DNA of 64,000 nucleotides from Yersinia aleksiciae (GTDB lineage Bacteria; Pseudomonadota; Gammaproteobacteria; Enterobacterales; Enterobacteriaceae), in NCBI RefSeq assembly GCF_001047675.1, contig NZ_CP011975.1, positions 1,218,073 through 1,282,072 of the forward strand. Reading direction: 5' to 3'. Each line of letters begins with the position of its first letter. The stretch's first letter is position 1. Shown here in pieces: positions 18,271-29,147 of the stretch. Under the pieces are notes generated by a model, which had not been told where the DNA came from, ran no database searches, and saw nothing but the letters and a program-made list of their open reading frames with translations. The position numbers and the translations under genes are program-made.

Positions 18271-21200
18271 TTAGTGTTGCGGGCCTTCATCCGAAGGCTG
18301 CTTACGGGATTTTGTCCACTCCCGCAGTCGCTGAATATGCAGATACAACGCCGGAATAAATAGGATCCCCACGGCGGTCGCCATCAACATGCCACCAAAC
18401 ACAGTAATACCGATAATTTGGCGGCTCATCGCCCCAGCCCCGCTGGCGAAAACCAGCGGCATCACGCCAAGAATAAAGGAGATAGCCGTCATCATCACCG
18501 CACGGAAGCGCTGTTTGGCCCCGTCCTGCGCGGCCTCGGCAATAGTGGCCCCCTCTTCTCGTCGGGCTTTGGAGAACTCGACAATTAAGATGGCATTCTT
18601 GGCCGCCAGTCCGATCAGGAGCACCAGCCCGATCTGCGCATAAACATCGTTGGCAAAGCCCATGGCTGATAGCCCTGCTACCGCACCGCCCACAGCAAAC
18701 ACCACCGACAGAATGACCACCAGCGGAATGCTCCAGCTCTCATACTGGGCGACTAAAAACAGATATGCGAACACCAGCGCTGCCAGATAGATCAACATCA
18801 CCTGCCCGCCGGTTTGCTGCTCCTGCCATGACATGCCACTCCAGCTATAGCTGTAACCTTGCGGTAAATTCTGCGCCAACAGGGCTTCCATCGCCGCCAT
18901 GGCCTGGCCCGAACTGGCACCGTCTGCCGCCGAGCCACTCACCGCGACTGATGGGAACTGATTGAAATTACTGATAAATGGCGCACCGACTGATGGCGTG
19001 AGGGTGACCAGATTCGCCAAACTGACCAACGCCCCATTATCACTGCGCACATTCAAGCTATTGATCTGCGCCGTGCGCTGACGGAAATCCATATCATTCT
19101 GCAATTGCACGCGGAACATGCGGTTATTCAGGGTGAAATCACCGGCATTCATCCCGCCGAGGGAGGTCTGCAAGGTTTGGAAAATACGGCTGACCGGCAC
19201 CTGTAATAGTGCGGCGCGGTCACGATCAATGCTCAAATTGGTTTCAGGCACCGAGGCGCTGAAGGTGGTAAATACCCGGCTCAGTTTCGGGTCCTGATTG
19301 GCGGCAAAAATGATCCCCTGACTGACCTGCGCCAACTCTTGCGGTGATTGGCCGAGTAGCGCCTGAATGCGCAAATCAAAGCCAGATGCACTGCCCAGAC
19401 CGGCAATCGCTGGCGGGTTGACCGCCATAATCATCGCCGACGGGATCGCTGCTAAATTGGCTTGAATGCTGGCGAGCACCCGATCAATGTGTGGCCGCTG
19501 CCCCCAAGGTTTGAGCATCACAATAGCAAAACCGGCATTGGGGGCATTGTTGCCGCTGAGCAGACTGAAACCGGTAATTTTGATCACATCCTCAACGGCG
19601 TCGTTGGCGGTCACCTGTTGGTACATCTGATCCATCACCGCCTGAGTCCGATTCAGCGAAGCCCCGTCTGGCAACTGTAAGCTGACAAAGAAGTAGCCCT
19701 GATCCTCTTCCGGCAGAAATGAGGTTGGTAAGCGGGTATAGCCCCACCAGGTGGCCAATCCCACCAGCAACAGCGCAGCAATACTGAATACTGCGCGGCT
19801 GCTGATACGGCCCGTCAATGAGACATAGCCATCACGGGCGCGATCCAAGCCACGGTTGATGCCACCAAAGACGCCGGTGGTCGACAAGGTTCGCCGCTTC
19901 AGCAATAGCGCACACAGCGCCGGACTGAGAGTTAACGCATTGATACTGGATAAAATAACCGCCGCCGAGAGGGTAACGGCAAACTGGCGATACAGCTCAC
20001 CAATGATTCCCGGCAAAATGGCTATCGGCACGAATACCGCCATCAACACCAGTGTGGTGGCGATAATCGGCCCCGCTATCTGGCTCATCGCCTGTTTGGT
20101 GGCTGCCGCTGGCGTCAGATTCGGATCATTCGATAATAGGCGCTCGACGTTTTCCACCACCACAATGGCATCATCTACCACGATGGTCAGCGCCAAAATG
20201 ATAGCGAATAAACTGAGGGTATTGGCTGAATAACCAAAGACATACAGCACAGCAAAGGTACCCAGCAAGGAGACCGGGATCGTCAGCGCGACAATAAATG
20301 TCGCCCGCATACTCTGCAAGAACAGGTACACCACCGCCAGCACCACAATCAGAGTCAGGGTCAGTGACAGCGCAATCTCATGCAGTGTCGCCGTGACTGG
20401 GAGGGTGGAGTCATAGTTGATTTCATAGGTCAGATCCGCCGGGAATGAGGCCGACAGGCGCGCCATCTCATCCCGCACCCCATTCGCCACATTTAAAGCG
20501 TTGGCACCGGGCACCGGATAGACCACTAAAAAGGCCGATTCCGTCTGGTTTTGCGCCGCACTCACCTGATAGTTCTGTGCCCCCAACGCCACCCGCGCCA
20601 CATCACCCAGACGGATCATCCCGCCCTGAGGATTGCTGCGAATAATCACATTGGCAAACTGCTGCGGGTCAGTCAGTCGCCCTTGCCCGCTGATGGTTAG
20701 GGTCTGTTGTTGACCGGGCATCGATGGGGATGAACCAATCTGCCCCGCCGCCGCTTGCACGTTCTGTTGCTGTAGTGCCGCGACAATATCTTGTACGCTG
20801 ACATTCAGCGACTCCATACGTTGCGGATTCAGCCAGACACGCATGCTGTAATCACGCGCACCAAACACCTGCACATCACCGACACCATTAATACGCGCAA
20901 TCGCATCACGCAACTGAATGCTGGTGTAGTTGCTGACAAACAGGGCGTCATGGGTCTGTTTCGGCGAAAAGACACTGACCCCCAGCAGCAGGTTTGAGGC
21001 CCGCTTGCGCACTGAAATGCCGTTTTCATTCACTTCCGCTGGCAGTTGGGCGCTCACCTGAGAAATGCGGTTTTGCACCTCAACTGCCGCCATATCGGGG
21101 TCGGTGCCACTGGCAAAGGTAATACTGAGTTGATAACTGCCGTTATTGGCGCTGGTCGACTCCATATACAGCATATTGCTGACGCCATTGACCTGAGCCT

Positions 21201-21396
21201 CAAGGGGAGAGGCAACGGCCTGCGCCACATCACGGGCGCTGGCCCCCGGATAGACGGCACTGACGGAAACCACCGGCGGCGTGATATCGGGGTATTGCTC
21301 AACCGGAATCACATGCAGTGACACCCAACCGACAATGGTGATCACCAACGCGATAACAATGGCAAATTTGGGGCGACGAATAAAGAAATGCAACAT
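18271..21396 (-). CDS. RND multidrug efflux inner-membrane transporter (AcrB/MexF-like)
   Basis: 1,041 aa, normal for hydrophobe/amphiphile efflux RND pumps. The architecture is a TM1-periplasmic-TM2-6 half and a matching second half. The proton relay is present: the adjacent aspartates in [14 protein letters not shown] (TM4) and the lysine in [14 protein letters not shown] (TM10). The N-terminus [19 protein letters not shown] and [11 protein letters not shown] are typical. It works with the adaptor encoded just upstream and presumably TolC, since no outer-membrane factor gene follows. Substrates cannot be read from the sequence. The start lies 12 bp after the adaptor stop. Confidence 0.92.
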   Translation of the reverse strand: MLHFFIRRPKFAIVIALVITIVGWVSLHVIPVEQYPDITPPVVSVSAVYPGASARDVAQAVASPLEAQVNGVSNMLYMESTSANNGSYQLSITFASGTDPDMAAVEVQNRISQVSAQLPAEVNENGISVRKRASNLLLGVSVFSPKQTHDALFVSNYTSIQLRDAIARINGVGDVQVFGARDYSMRVWLNPQRMESLNVSVQDIVAALQQQNVQAAAGQIGSSPSMPGQQQTLTISGQGRLTDPQQFANVIIRSNPQGGMIRLGDVARVALGAQNYQVSAAQNQTESAFLVVYPVPGANALNVANGVRDEMARLSASFPADLTYEINYDSTLPVTATLHEIALSLTLTLIVVLAVVYLFLQSMRATFIVALTIPVSLLGTFAVLYVFGYSANTLSLFAIILALTIVVDDAIVVVENVERLLSNDPNLTPAAATKQAMSQIAGPIIATTLVLMAVFVPIAILPGIIGELYRQFAVTLSAAVILSSINALTLSPALCALLLKRRTLSTTGVFGGINRGLDRARDGYVSLTGRISSRAVFSIAALLLVGLATWWGYTRLPTSFLPEEDQGYFFVSLQLPDGASLNRTQAVMDQMYQQVTANDAVEDVIKITGFSLLSGNNAPNAGFAIVMLKPWGQRPHIDRVLASIQANLAAIPSAMIMAVNPPAIAGLGSASGFDLRIQALLGQSPQELAQVSQGIIFAANQDPKLSRVFTTFSASVPETNLSIDRDRAALLQVPVSRIFQTLQTSLGGMNAGDFTLNNRMFRVQLQNDMDFRQRTAQINSLNVRSDNGALVSLANLVTLTPSVGAPFISNFNQFPSVAVSGSAADGASSGQAMAAMEALLAQNLPQGYSYSWSGMSWQEQQTGGQVMLIYLAALVFAYLFLVAQYESWSIPLVVILSVVFAVGGAVAGLSAMGFANDVYAQIGLVLLIGLAAKNAILIVEFSKARREEGATIAEAAQDGAKQRFRAVMMTAISFILGVMPLVFASGAGAMSRQIIGITVFGGMLMATAVGILFIPALYLHIQRLREWTKSRKQPSDEGPQH

Positions 21397-21408
21397 CTGG
21401 CCTTCCCC

Positions 21409-22608
21409 TTAGTTCGCTGTCAGCGGCGTAGCCACCGTGGCGTTGACGGTCATGCCAGGGCGTACATGTTGTAGCCCCGCCACAATGACCCGCTCGCCCA
21501 CTTTTAGGCCATCCTTCACTGCATATTGTTGCTCAAACTGCTCGCCGAGGGTCACTGGCCGCACCTCAACCTGATCCTTATCGGTCACCACCAACACAAA
21601 ATGGCCCTGCTTATTCTGCTGTAACGCGGCAATGGGTATCGCCATCACTGATTTTGCTGTTTCTGCCGCCAGCGACACATTCACTACCCCGCCGGGCAGC
21701 AGCAGATGCCGTGGATTGGCAAACCGAGTGCGGATGGTCACCGTGCCGGTCTGCTTATCGATTTGGTTATCGACGGACTCAAAAACGCCGCTGTCTGGGT
21801 ACTGCTTACCATTCGCCAGTTGAATGCGTGGCGTGAAGTTGCCAAACGCCAGTGCGCTGTTATCGGTAGGGGTTCCCGCAGCGGATAACTGATAGGTCGC
21901 AGTAATGTAATCTCGCTCATTGACGGCGATAGCCACGCGAATCGGATCAAGCTGGACAATGCTGACCAAGGTGCCGCTGGCCGGGTTAATCAGGCTGCCA
22001 ACATTAAAGCGGCTGTGACCAATCTGGCCGGTGATCGGGGCGGTGATTTGGGTGAAACCGAGCTGTAACTGCTGAATTTGTAAGTTGGCCTGTGCCTGTG
22101 CCACTGCCGCACGGCTGATATCTCGCTGCGCCTGCGCTTCATCAACTTCAGCCTGACTGACAGAGCGATTATTGCCTAACCGCTGCAAACGGGTGAGATT
22201 CACCTGCGCATGGTTAGCACTGGCAGTGGCGCTATCGAGCTGCGCCTGCGCCTGAGTGACTGACGCCTGATGCAGCGCGGGATCAATCTCATACAGCAGA
22301 TCCCCCTGTTTAACCATCTGCCCCTCAGTAAATAGTCGGCGAGCAATAAAGCCTTCGGTTCGCGTCGTCACATCCACTGCCTGAATTGCTTCCACTCGCC
22401 CAAGATATTGCAGCGCAGCATCTGGCGTGGCAGAGGTCACCACGGCCACGGTTACTGCGGGCAGCGGCGCGTCGGCGGCCATCGCGCTAGAGACACCAAC
22501 ACTCAGGAAGAGAGCCATGATAGTGGTGGTCACAGAGTGCTGCCGCGCAAATAGGATTTGCTGCACGTCAGCCATTATCCTGTGACGAATCAATTTCAGT
22601 GTGGGCAT
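21409..22608 (-). CDS. RND efflux periplasmic adaptor (membrane fusion protein)
   Basis: 399 aa, or shorter if the ATG of MADVQQILFA is used. A signal peptide ends about SSAMAA-D with no lipobox, unlike AcrA. Then come the adaptor parts: barrel-sandwich start (GRVEAIQAVDVTTRTEGFI), a coiled-coil alpha hairpin (about residues 110-180, rich in Gln/Ala), lipoyl return (ITAPITGQIGHSRFNVG) and beta-barrel/membrane-proximal segments. First gene of the two-gene efflux operon, co-directional with the permease. Confidence 0.9.
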   Translation of the reverse strand: MPTLKLIRHRIMADVQQILFARQHSVTTTIMALFLSVGVSSAMAADAPLPAVTVAVVTSATPDAALQYLGRVEAIQAVDVTTRTEGFIARRLFTEGQMVKQGDLLYEIDPALHQASVTQAQAQLDSATASANHAQVNLTRLQRLGNNRSVSQAEVDEAQAQRDISRAAVAQAQANLQIQQLQLGFTQITAPITGQIGHSRFNVGSLINPASGTLVSIVQLDPIRVAIAVNERDYITATYQLSAAGTPTDNSALAFGNFTPRIQLANGKQYPDSGVFESVDNQIDKQTGTVTIRTRFANPRHLLLPGGVVNVSLAAETAKSVMAIPIAALQQNKQGHFVLVVTDKDQVEVRPVTLGEQFEQQYAVKDGLKVGERVIVAGLQHVRPGMTVNATVATPLTAN

Positions 22609-23007
22609 GGTGGTTTATTCCTTACTCTCGGCAGGATAATGAGTTTAGGTGTGGTTTCAATAAAGTTTAGTGGGACTCGTCATATTCTGATGTGACTTTA
22701 ACGCCTTACGACAAAAATTCCTATCACCGCCTCAAGCGGATCCTCCCCTATTTGTCGCTCACGGCCCAATAAAAATATCGCCCATCCGTAATAATGGCGG
22801 CGTAATAATATAAGCTTTTTCTGATTTCAGTTATTTTTGCTGAAAAAAACAGCATATGGACATTAAATTATTCTAAGCTCAAATTATATCTACGCGGAAA
22901 TATGCTAGCTTGTATTGCCTCAGAGTCATCGCTTCCTGCTGATTAAAAAAACGTTTCTATAATACTCAAGATCAGCCCGAACTTCGTCAGTGTTAAGGGA
23001 ATTCACC
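22609..23007. other. Divergent intergenic region, RND operon / GGDEF-EAL gene
   Basis: 399 bp between divergently transcribed genes, so both promoters should lie here. It becomes AT-rich after about 22800. I could not single out a convincing hexamer pair or operator. Confidence 0.5.
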
Positions 23008-25569
23008 ATGACAGACTCCAAGTGGCCGGAAACACGGGCAAAAGGGGACAATGTTTTCTTCGCGAAACAGACTTTGCAGGCCGTGGCCTTGTTAGTCGGC
23101 GCGACCATTATTATTGCGGCGGTGGGCATCATCTATATCGCCTCACAATTAAATGAGCAAGCACAATCCCAAAGCCGCTTTCTGGTAGAGAAAGCCTGGC
23201 AAATGCGTCAGGACGCGATAAAAATTCGCATCAAAGATAATGCATTTTGGGGGGATGCTTACGAGCATCTGCATGTCAAAGTGGACCCTGAATGGGCCTT
23301 TGTCAGCCAAAATCTGGGGCCATCGCTGTATAACGATTTTCGTTATGAAGGCGTGTTTGTGGTTGATGGACAGGGAAAAACTCGCTACTCGGTGATCAAG
23401 GGGCAGTTGGCGACCACCAGCTTGCCGGATTGGCTTGGCGAAGACATTACGCCGTTAATCAACGCCGCACGCCAGCGGGCTGAGCAACAATTTATTGCCA
23501 CAGAAACCATTGAAGTGGCAGGGCAGCCCGCCATTGTAGCCGCCGCCGCATTAACCACCGGCAGCGATCCGCGCGTAAAATCAATAAATGGTGCCCCTTC
23601 CGTTTTGGTTTTTATCGATTTTCTGACGCAAGCTGAGCTAAGCGCCTTAGGCGAAGATTATGGCGTCCATCAACTGCGCATTCCGCGGAACAAAGCAGAT
23701 GCCGCCGCTAGCCCGTCAATCTCCTTATCCTCGAATGATGACAGTACGCTGACATTGCACTGGAACCAAAGTATGCCGGGTGCACAGTTGCTCAATATCT
23801 TGCTGCCGCTGTTGGCACTGGTGGCGTTGATTCTTGGGCTATCTGGCTGGTTGGTGTTACGGCGTGCCATGTCCGAGGCACAGATTGCCGATGAGAATAA
23901 AGCCGCCTTGATTGCCAGCGAGGAGCGTTTTCGTCATGTCGCCGAAGCCGCCACTGACTGGTTATGGGAAACCGATGCCAATCTGCGCATCACCTATTTA
24001 TCTCAGCGATTCTTAACCATTACCGGATTAAGTGTGGAGCATTGGCTGGGGCGGAATCTGGATTCGCTGCTCAATTGCGACGTTATTCCGCTCCGCTCTT
24101 GGCTGCAACATACCCATCTCACCGAGTCGCGCAATGAGCTGCAATGCACCTATTTCTCTGCCCAAGGTGAGAAACGGGTCTGCCGTATTTATGCCAAACC
24201 CATTATCAAGAATGGCGAAACGCGGGGTTTCCGTGGCACCGCATCGGATATCACCCGAGAAATAGAAGCACAGGAACGTATTCAGCACCTGTCACTGCAT
24301 GATGCACTGACAGGTTTACCCAACCGGCTGCGGATGAAAGAGTTCCTGGAGAGCAAGCTGCGCAATCTGGCCGCTGCACCGCATCCGCTGGTGATCCTCA
24401 ATGTGGATTTGGATAAGTTTAAACCCGTTAACGACACATTCGGCCATGTCGCAGGGGATTTGGTGCTACATCAGGTCTCTGAACGGCTGAGAAGTTGTTT
24501 GCGTGATCAGGATTTGGTGGCGCGTCAGGGGGGTGATGAATTCATTCTGATTATCACCGGTCTCTCATCAATCAAGGAGATTGAGCAGCTCTGCGCCCGT
24601 GTGATTGCTCGTATCGAAAGCCCTTACCTCATCAATGATCAAGACATTTATATTGGTGCCAGTATTGGCATTGCGCTGGCACCGCAGGACTCCATGCAGG
24701 CCGAGGAGCTTTTGCGCTTCGCCGATATCGCCATGTATGAAGCCAAAAACAGTGGCCGTCACCACTGGAGTTTCTACTCCAGTGAGATGAATGATCGGCT
24801 GATGCAACGCAGCGAACTGGAGCGTTTTCTGCGTCATGCCGTCAAACACAACGAATTTAGCCTCTATTACCAGCCGCGTTACCGCATCGAAGGCACGCAA
24901 CTGACCGGTGCCGAAGCCTTAGTGCGCTGGAATCACCCCGTGCTGGGGTTGCTGATGCCGGATCAATTTATTGCGCTGGCAGAAGAGACCGGACTTATCA
25001 CCTCAATCAGCGACTGGACCATGTTGCAGGCGTGTCAGGATGCCGCCACATGGCATCCGTCACTGATTGTTTCGGTCAATATTTCCGCCATTGAATTCAG
25101 AAACCAGCGCCTGATCGAACGGGTGCGGCAAGTGCTGCTACTCACCGGATTGCCCAGCCATCGGCTGGAGCTGGAGATCACCGAACGGATCATGATTGAA
25201 GATGCCGATGGGGCATTTAAAACCATGATAGCGCTAAAATCCCTTGGCGTGCGCTTATCAATGGATGATTTTGGTACTGGCTACTCATCACTGAATTATC
25301 TCCGCCGCTTCCCCTTTGATGGGCTGAAGATCGATAAAAGCTTTATCGATGAGCTGGCTGAATCACATGAGGGGCAATCGATTGTCGAGGGCATCATTAA
25401 TCTTGGCCATGCGCTCTCAATGACAGTCACGGCGGAAGGGGTCGAAACTGAGGAGCAGCTTGGGTATTTACAAACCCTGATGTGCGATGAGGTGCAGGGC
25501 TACTTATTGGGTAAGCCAATGAAACTGCATGATTTGTCGGTACTTATCCGCAATGCCAATTACGACTAA
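23008..25569 (+). CDS. Membrane CHASE4-PAS-GGDEF-EAL cyclic-di-GMP enzyme
   Basis: 853 aa. The start at 23008 was chosen because AAGGGA lies 7-8 nt upstream; an in-frame GTG at 22990 is less likely. Order: TM1 (LQAVALLVGATIIIAAVGII), a periplasmic CHASE4-like sensor of about 210 residues, TM2 near 260-280, a PAS domain (FRHVAEAATDWLWETDANLR), GGDEF (about residue 507, intact, with an RDQD inhibitory site five residues before it) and EAL (EALVRW near 635). Metal and catalytic residues are present in EITE, MDDFGTGYSS and EGVETEEQ. Both synthase and phosphodiesterase sites look functional, so net activity cannot be predicted. It stands alone, convergent with hypF. Confidence 0.93.
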   Translation: MTDSKWPETRAKGDNVFFAKQTLQAVALLVGATIIIAAVGIIYIASQLNEQAQSQSRFLVEKAWQMRQDAIKIRIKDNAFWGDAYEHLHVKVDPEWAFVSQNLGPSLYNDFRYEGVFVVDGQGKTRYSVIKGQLATTSLPDWLGEDITPLINAARQRAEQQFIATETIEVAGQPAIVAAAALTTGSDPRVKSINGAPSVLVFIDFLTQAELSALGEDYGVHQLRIPRNKADAAASPSISLSSNDDSTLTLHWNQSMPGAQLLNILLPLLALVALILGLSGWLVLRRAMSEAQIADENKAALIASEERFRHVAEAATDWLWETDANLRITYLSQRFLTITGLSVEHWLGRNLDSLLNCDVIPLRSWLQHTHLTESRNELQCTYFSAQGEKRVCRIYAKPIIKNGETRGFRGTASDITREIEAQERIQHLSLHDALTGLPNRLRMKEFLESKLRNLAAAPHPLVILNVDLDKFKPVNDTFGHVAGDLVLHQVSERLRSCLRDQDLVARQGGDEFILIITGLSSIKEIEQLCARVIARIESPYLINDQDIYIGASIGIALAPQDSMQAEELLRFADIAMYEAKNSGRHHWSFYSSEMNDRLMQRSELERFLRHAVKHNEFSLYYQPRYRIEGTQLTGAEALVRWNHPVLGLLMPDQFIALAEETGLITSISDWTMLQACQDAATWHPSLIVSVNISAIEFRNQRLIERVRQVLLLTGLPSHRLELEITERIMIEDADGAFKTMIALKSLGVRLSMDDFGTGYSSLNYLRRFPFDGLKIDKSFIDELAESHEGQSIVEGIINLGHALSMTVTAEGVETEEQLGYLQTLMCDEVQGYLLGKPMKLHDLSVLIRNANYD

Positions 25570-25609
25570 GTGCTGCACAACCGAGTGCCACTCAACCTCG
25601 GGGTAATGA

Positions 25610-27898
25610 CTATCGCTCAGTAACACCACGGGCAGCGGCAATCAGTGCTTGCCCCAATGCCAATCCGCCATCACCGGCGGGCAAACGCTGTGGCAGCAAG
25701 AGCTGAAAATCACTCAGTTGTGCGCAAAGTAACTCTCGCAGCAGTCGGTTGTGTAGTACGCCGCCAGAAAAGGCGATGGTATCGATACCAAAGCGCTGAG
25801 CGGCCTGACGTGCCAAGGTGGCAAAGCCCTGCGCCAGCGCAAAGTGGAAAGCATAGGCCCGATCAGCTGCTGGGGCATCATAGGCCAGCCATTGCTGCCA
25901 GAAGGTGGCTAAATCCAGTTGGTTATCACACAGTGGCAGAGTCACTGGCGGGGCGGTTTCGGCACTTTGCCCTGCTAGTGCTTCCAGCAAGCATGCCGCC
26001 TCCCCCTCCCAGCTGATCGACGACGGCACCAGATTCAGCGCAGCGGCCACCGCATCAAATAAGCGCCCCGTCGAGGAGGCCAGCGGCGCATTGATCCCGC
26101 GCTCAATAGCTCGCGCCAATATCCCCCCTTGCGGCTGCGCAATCACCGCCGCTTCCGGTAACTGTTGCCAGTGCGGCACAAAGCGCTGCCACTGTGCCAA
26201 CAGGTTGCGCCACGGCTGGCGGGAGGCCAGATCGCCACCGGGCAGTGCCACCGCAGGCAAGCCGCCCAGATATTCACAGTTGGAATAATCCACCAGCAAG
26301 CATTCGCCGCCCCACAACTGCCCCTCTGCGCCATAACCCAGCCCATCCAGCGCCAGACCAATCACCGCTCCGCCGTCTCGTGGCCAACCGTGTTCTGCCA
26401 GACAAGCCGCCAGATGCGCATGGTGATGCAGCACCGCCACGCAGGGAGTATCCCGCTGTGCCGCCCACTGTTTACCCAGTTGATGACTGACATAATTGGG
26501 ATGAGCATCCACCACTACCGTCTGCGGTGTGAAGTGGTAAATCTGGCAAAACAGCGTCAAGAGCTGCTGCTGTTGTTGTGCGATATCGCTATCCGCCAGA
26601 TCCCCCAAGTGCTGGCTCAAGACCGCTGTCTGATTGCGCAGCAAACAAAAGGTGTTTTTCATGTCAGCGCCTAGCGCCAAAATCGCGGGCTGCTGGCTAA
26701 ATCCCGGCGGTAATTCGAAGGCATCGGGCACGTATCCCCGTGCGCGGCGTAGCATTTCAGCCCCTTGCACCGTGAAACGCACCAGTGAATCATCGGCCCG
26801 CTGCACAATTTGCCGATTGTGTAGCAGCCAGTGATCGGCGATATCACTCAGGGCGCTCAGGGCATGCTGATTACTGAGCGCAGGAGGTTTGCCACTGCCA
26901 TTACCGGAGGTCATCACCAACGGACGTGCCACCTGTTGCAGCAACAAATGTTGCAACGGATTGGCGGGGAGCATAACGCCGATCTCCGATAATTGCGGCG
27001 CGACGGCCGCACTGAGCGGGCTGTCGGGCTGTTTCTCGACCAACACAATCGGTGCCGCTGGGCTGCGCAGTAATCGGAGCAATGCACCATCATCAGCGCT
27101 TTGCACGCAGCGCGTCAGCCACTCCTCACTCGGCAGCATCACCGCCAATGGCTTAGAGGGGCGCTGCTTGCGCTGCCTGAGACGGGCCACCGCGGCGGCA
27201 TTGGTGGCATCCACCGCCAGATGAAAGCCGCCCAAGCCTTTGATGGCGACGATCTCGCCCGCTAACAGGGCTTGTGCGGCCTGCTCTATCGCGCTGAAGT
27301 CATGCGCCACGGCTTGCCCATCGGCCCCGCACAGCCAGAGTTGCGGACCACAGACGGCGCAAGCATTGGGTTGGGCATGAAAACGGCGATCGGCGGGGTG
27401 GTCATATTCGGCCTGACAGGCGGCGCACAGCGGGAACTCGCCCATGGCGGTGTAGGGCCGATCGTAGGGCATGCGGTGGATAATGGTGAAGCGTGGGCCG
27501 CAATGAGTGCAGTTGATAAAGGGGTAGCGGTAGCGACGATCGGCGGGATCGTTCATTTCATGCAGGCAAGCCGCGCAGGTCGCCGCATCCGGCACAATTT
27601 GGGTGTCCATCTGCCCCGCCCCGCTGTGGTGAATGACAAAATCCAGCGGCGGTTGCGCCCAGTGGTAGGGAGTGGTGCTGATGCTGTCGATCTGTGCCAG
27701 TGGCGGGCACTCTTGCGGCAGCGCACGCAAAAATTCAGCCACCGCCGCGGATTGCCACAAGTGAATCGTGACGCCAGCGCTGTCGTTGCTGACATCACCC
27801 CGCAGCCCGCAGCGGTGGGCAAGCTGCCAGATATAGGGCCGAAACCCCACCCCCTGCACCTTACCTTTTATTCGTAGGCAAAGACCGTTCTCATCCAC
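25610..27898 (-). CDS. hypF: HypF, carbamoyltransferase of hydrogenase maturation
   Basis: 762 aa from a GTG at 27898, preferred because AGAGGGGG lies 4 nt upstream and the protein then begins close to the acylphosphatase domain as in E. coli HypF. Earlier starts at 27943 and 27952 lack ribosome sites. Domains: acylphosphatase ([14 protein letters not shown]), two zinc fingers (CAAC...CTHCG, CAAC...CAVCG), YrdC-like ([14 protein letters not shown]) and the Kae1-like transferase ([23 protein letters not shown]). It makes carbamoyl-adenylate and transfers the carbamoyl group to the HypE C-terminal cysteine for cyanide ligands of the Ni-Fe centre. Last gene of the hyb-hyp cluster. Confidence 0.95.
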   Translation of the reverse strand: MDENGLCLRIKGKVQGVGFRPYIWQLAHRCGLRGDVSNDSAGVTIHLWQSAAVAEFLRALPQECPPLAQIDSISTTPYHWAQPPLDFVIHHSGAGQMDTQIVPDAATCAACLHEMNDPADRRYRYPFINCTHCGPRFTIIHRMPYDRPYTAMGEFPLCAACQAEYDHPADRRFHAQPNACAVCGPQLWLCGADGQAVAHDFSAIEQAAQALLAGEIVAIKGLGGFHLAVDATNAAAVARLRQRKQRPSKPLAVMLPSEEWLTRCVQSADDGALLRLLRSPAAPIVLVEKQPDSPLSAAVAPQLSEIGVMLPANPLQHLLLQQVARPLVMTSGNGSGKPPALSNQHALSALSDIADHWLLHNRQIVQRADDSLVRFTVQGAEMLRRARGYVPDAFELPPGFSQQPAILALGADMKNTFCLLRNQTAVLSQHLGDLADSDIAQQQQQLLTLFCQIYHFTPQTVVVDAHPNYVSHQLGKQWAAQRDTPCVAVLHHHAHLAACLAEHGWPRDGGAVIGLALDGLGYGAEGQLWGGECLLVDYSNCEYLGGLPAVALPGGDLASRQPWRNLLAQWQRFVPHWQQLPEAAVIAQPQGGILARAIERGINAPLASSTGRLFDAVAAALNLVPSSISWEGEAACLLEALAGQSAETAPPVTLPLCDNQLDLATFWQQWLAYDAPAADRAYAFHFALAQGFATLARQAAQRFGIDTIAFSGGVLHNRLLRELLCAQLSDFQLLLPQRLPAGDGGLALGQALIAAARGVTER

Positions 27899-27958
27899 AA
27901 AACCCCCTCTTTCCTCGATACTCTCCCATCGCCTGTGCAACATTAGGCACACAAGGGA

Positions 27959-28975
27959 TCAGCAGATACGTGGCAACGGCTCATCTAACGGCAAATCCAA
28001 CCGGCGCGACACGCCGAATGCACCACATAATCGCACTTGCTGGCGCTCGGTGACCTGCCCAATCACCGCCGCATCGTGGCCCAAAGGATGACTACGTAAT
28101 GCCGCTAATACCGCCTCTTGCGCCTCGGGGGAAACCACCAGTACCAACTTGCCTTCATTGGCAAAGTTAAGTGCATCTAACCCCAGCAGTTCGCAAATCC
28201 CACGCACCGCAGGTTTTAACGGGAGATCGGGTTCGTTGATTTCCATGCCGCAACCACTGGCGGCGGCGAATTCGTGCAAAATGGCGGTGACCCCGCCGCG
28301 TGTCGCGTCACGTAGCGCTCTCACCCCCGAAATAGCCCGTAGCGGCGCAATCAACGGGGCCAGTAGCGCGCAGTCACTGATAAGTTCCGCTTCCAATCCC
28401 AAGCCTTCGCGCAGGTTGAGGATGGTCGCACCATGATCGCCCAGCGTGCCGCTCACGATGATCCGGTCACCGGCGCGGATCATCGCGGTTCCCCACTGAA
28501 TCTCGGCGGGGATCACACCGATGCCGGTGGTGTTGATAAAGATCTTGTCTGCCGCACCGCGCTGGACCACTTTAGTATCGCCAGTGACGATCTGAATGCC
28601 CGCCTGCTGCGCGGTGGCGGCCATCGATTGCACAATGCGCTCAAGGTCAGCCATCGGTAGCCCCTCCTCCAGAATAAAGCCGCAGGAGAGATAGCGCGGG
28701 GTCGCGCCACTGACCGCCACATCATTGGCGGTGCCGCACACCGCCAGTTTGCCAATGTCGCCACCGGGGAAGAAGATGGGATCAATGACGTAGCTGTCGG
28801 TCGAGACCGCCAGCCGATCCCCTTGCGCCACCAGATCCGCCAGCGCGATACGCGCCTGATCTTCCCGCTCATTCAGCGCCGGATTAGCAAATGCCGTCAG
28901 AAACAGCGACTCGATCAAGCTCTGCATCGCCCGCCCACCACTGCCGTGAGCCAAGGTAATTTCTTTGTTATTCAT
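27959..28975 (-). CDS. hypE: HypE, thiocarbamate dehydratase of hydrogenase maturation
   Basis: 338 aa, the expected size, of the PurM/AIR-synthase-like ATPase family. The protein ends PLPRIC, giving the invariant C-terminal cysteine that HypF carbamoylates and HypE dehydrates to thiocyanate before handing CN to the HypC-HypD complex. N-terminal LAHGSGGRAMQSLIE and TDSYVIDPIFFPGGDIG are family signatures. Separated from hypD by a palindromic element instead of the usual tight junction. Confidence 0.96.
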   Translation of the reverse strand: MNNKEITLAHGSGGRAMQSLIESLFLTAFANPALNEREDQARIALADLVAQGDRLAVSTDSYVIDPIFFPGGDIGKLAVCGTANDVAVSGATPRYLSCGFILEEGLPMADLERIVQSMAATAQQAGIQIVTGDTKVVQRGAADKIFINTTGIGVIPAEIQWGTAMIRAGDRIIVSGTLGDHGATILNLREGLGLEAELISDCALLAPLIAPLRAISGVRALRDATRGGVTAILHEFAAASGCGMEINEPDLPLKPAVRGICELLGLDALNFANEGKLVLVVSPEAQEAVLAALRSHPLGHDAAVIGQVTERQQVRLCGAFGVSRRLDLPLDEPLPRIC

Positions 28976-29008
28976 TATCGTTGTGGCCTGATTTATCGAT
29001 TTTGATAA

Positions 29009-29147
29009 CCAATATTTATAGTTTGGAGACTCGCGGGCGACTGCACCGATGGGCGCTCCGGTGACTGACGTCGCTACGACCCATTCGGTACATTTCCCCG
29101 CAGGTCAGCGTTGCCATAACTCTGATATTGAAAACTATCGATATTGG
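29009..29147. repeat. Palindromic intergenic element between hypD and hypE (YPAL-like?)
   Basis: The ends are inverted repeats: CCAATATTTATAGTTT (29009-29024) against AAACTATCGATATTGG (29132-29147), 14 of 16 positions complementary. Internally, ACCGATGGG (29045-29053) pairs with CCCATTCGGT (29080-29089) and GCGGG with CCCGC. The whole 139 bp could fold as a long imperfect hairpin in the mRNA. Size and design resemble the palindromic repeats known in yersiniae, but I cannot confirm the family. The hypD stop codon lies inside the right end. Confidence 0.6.

Noticed and set aside
27899..27952. Longer HypF starting at 27952 or 27943
   Set aside because: No ribosome site, and the extra residues do not resemble HypF; GTG at 27898 has a strong site.
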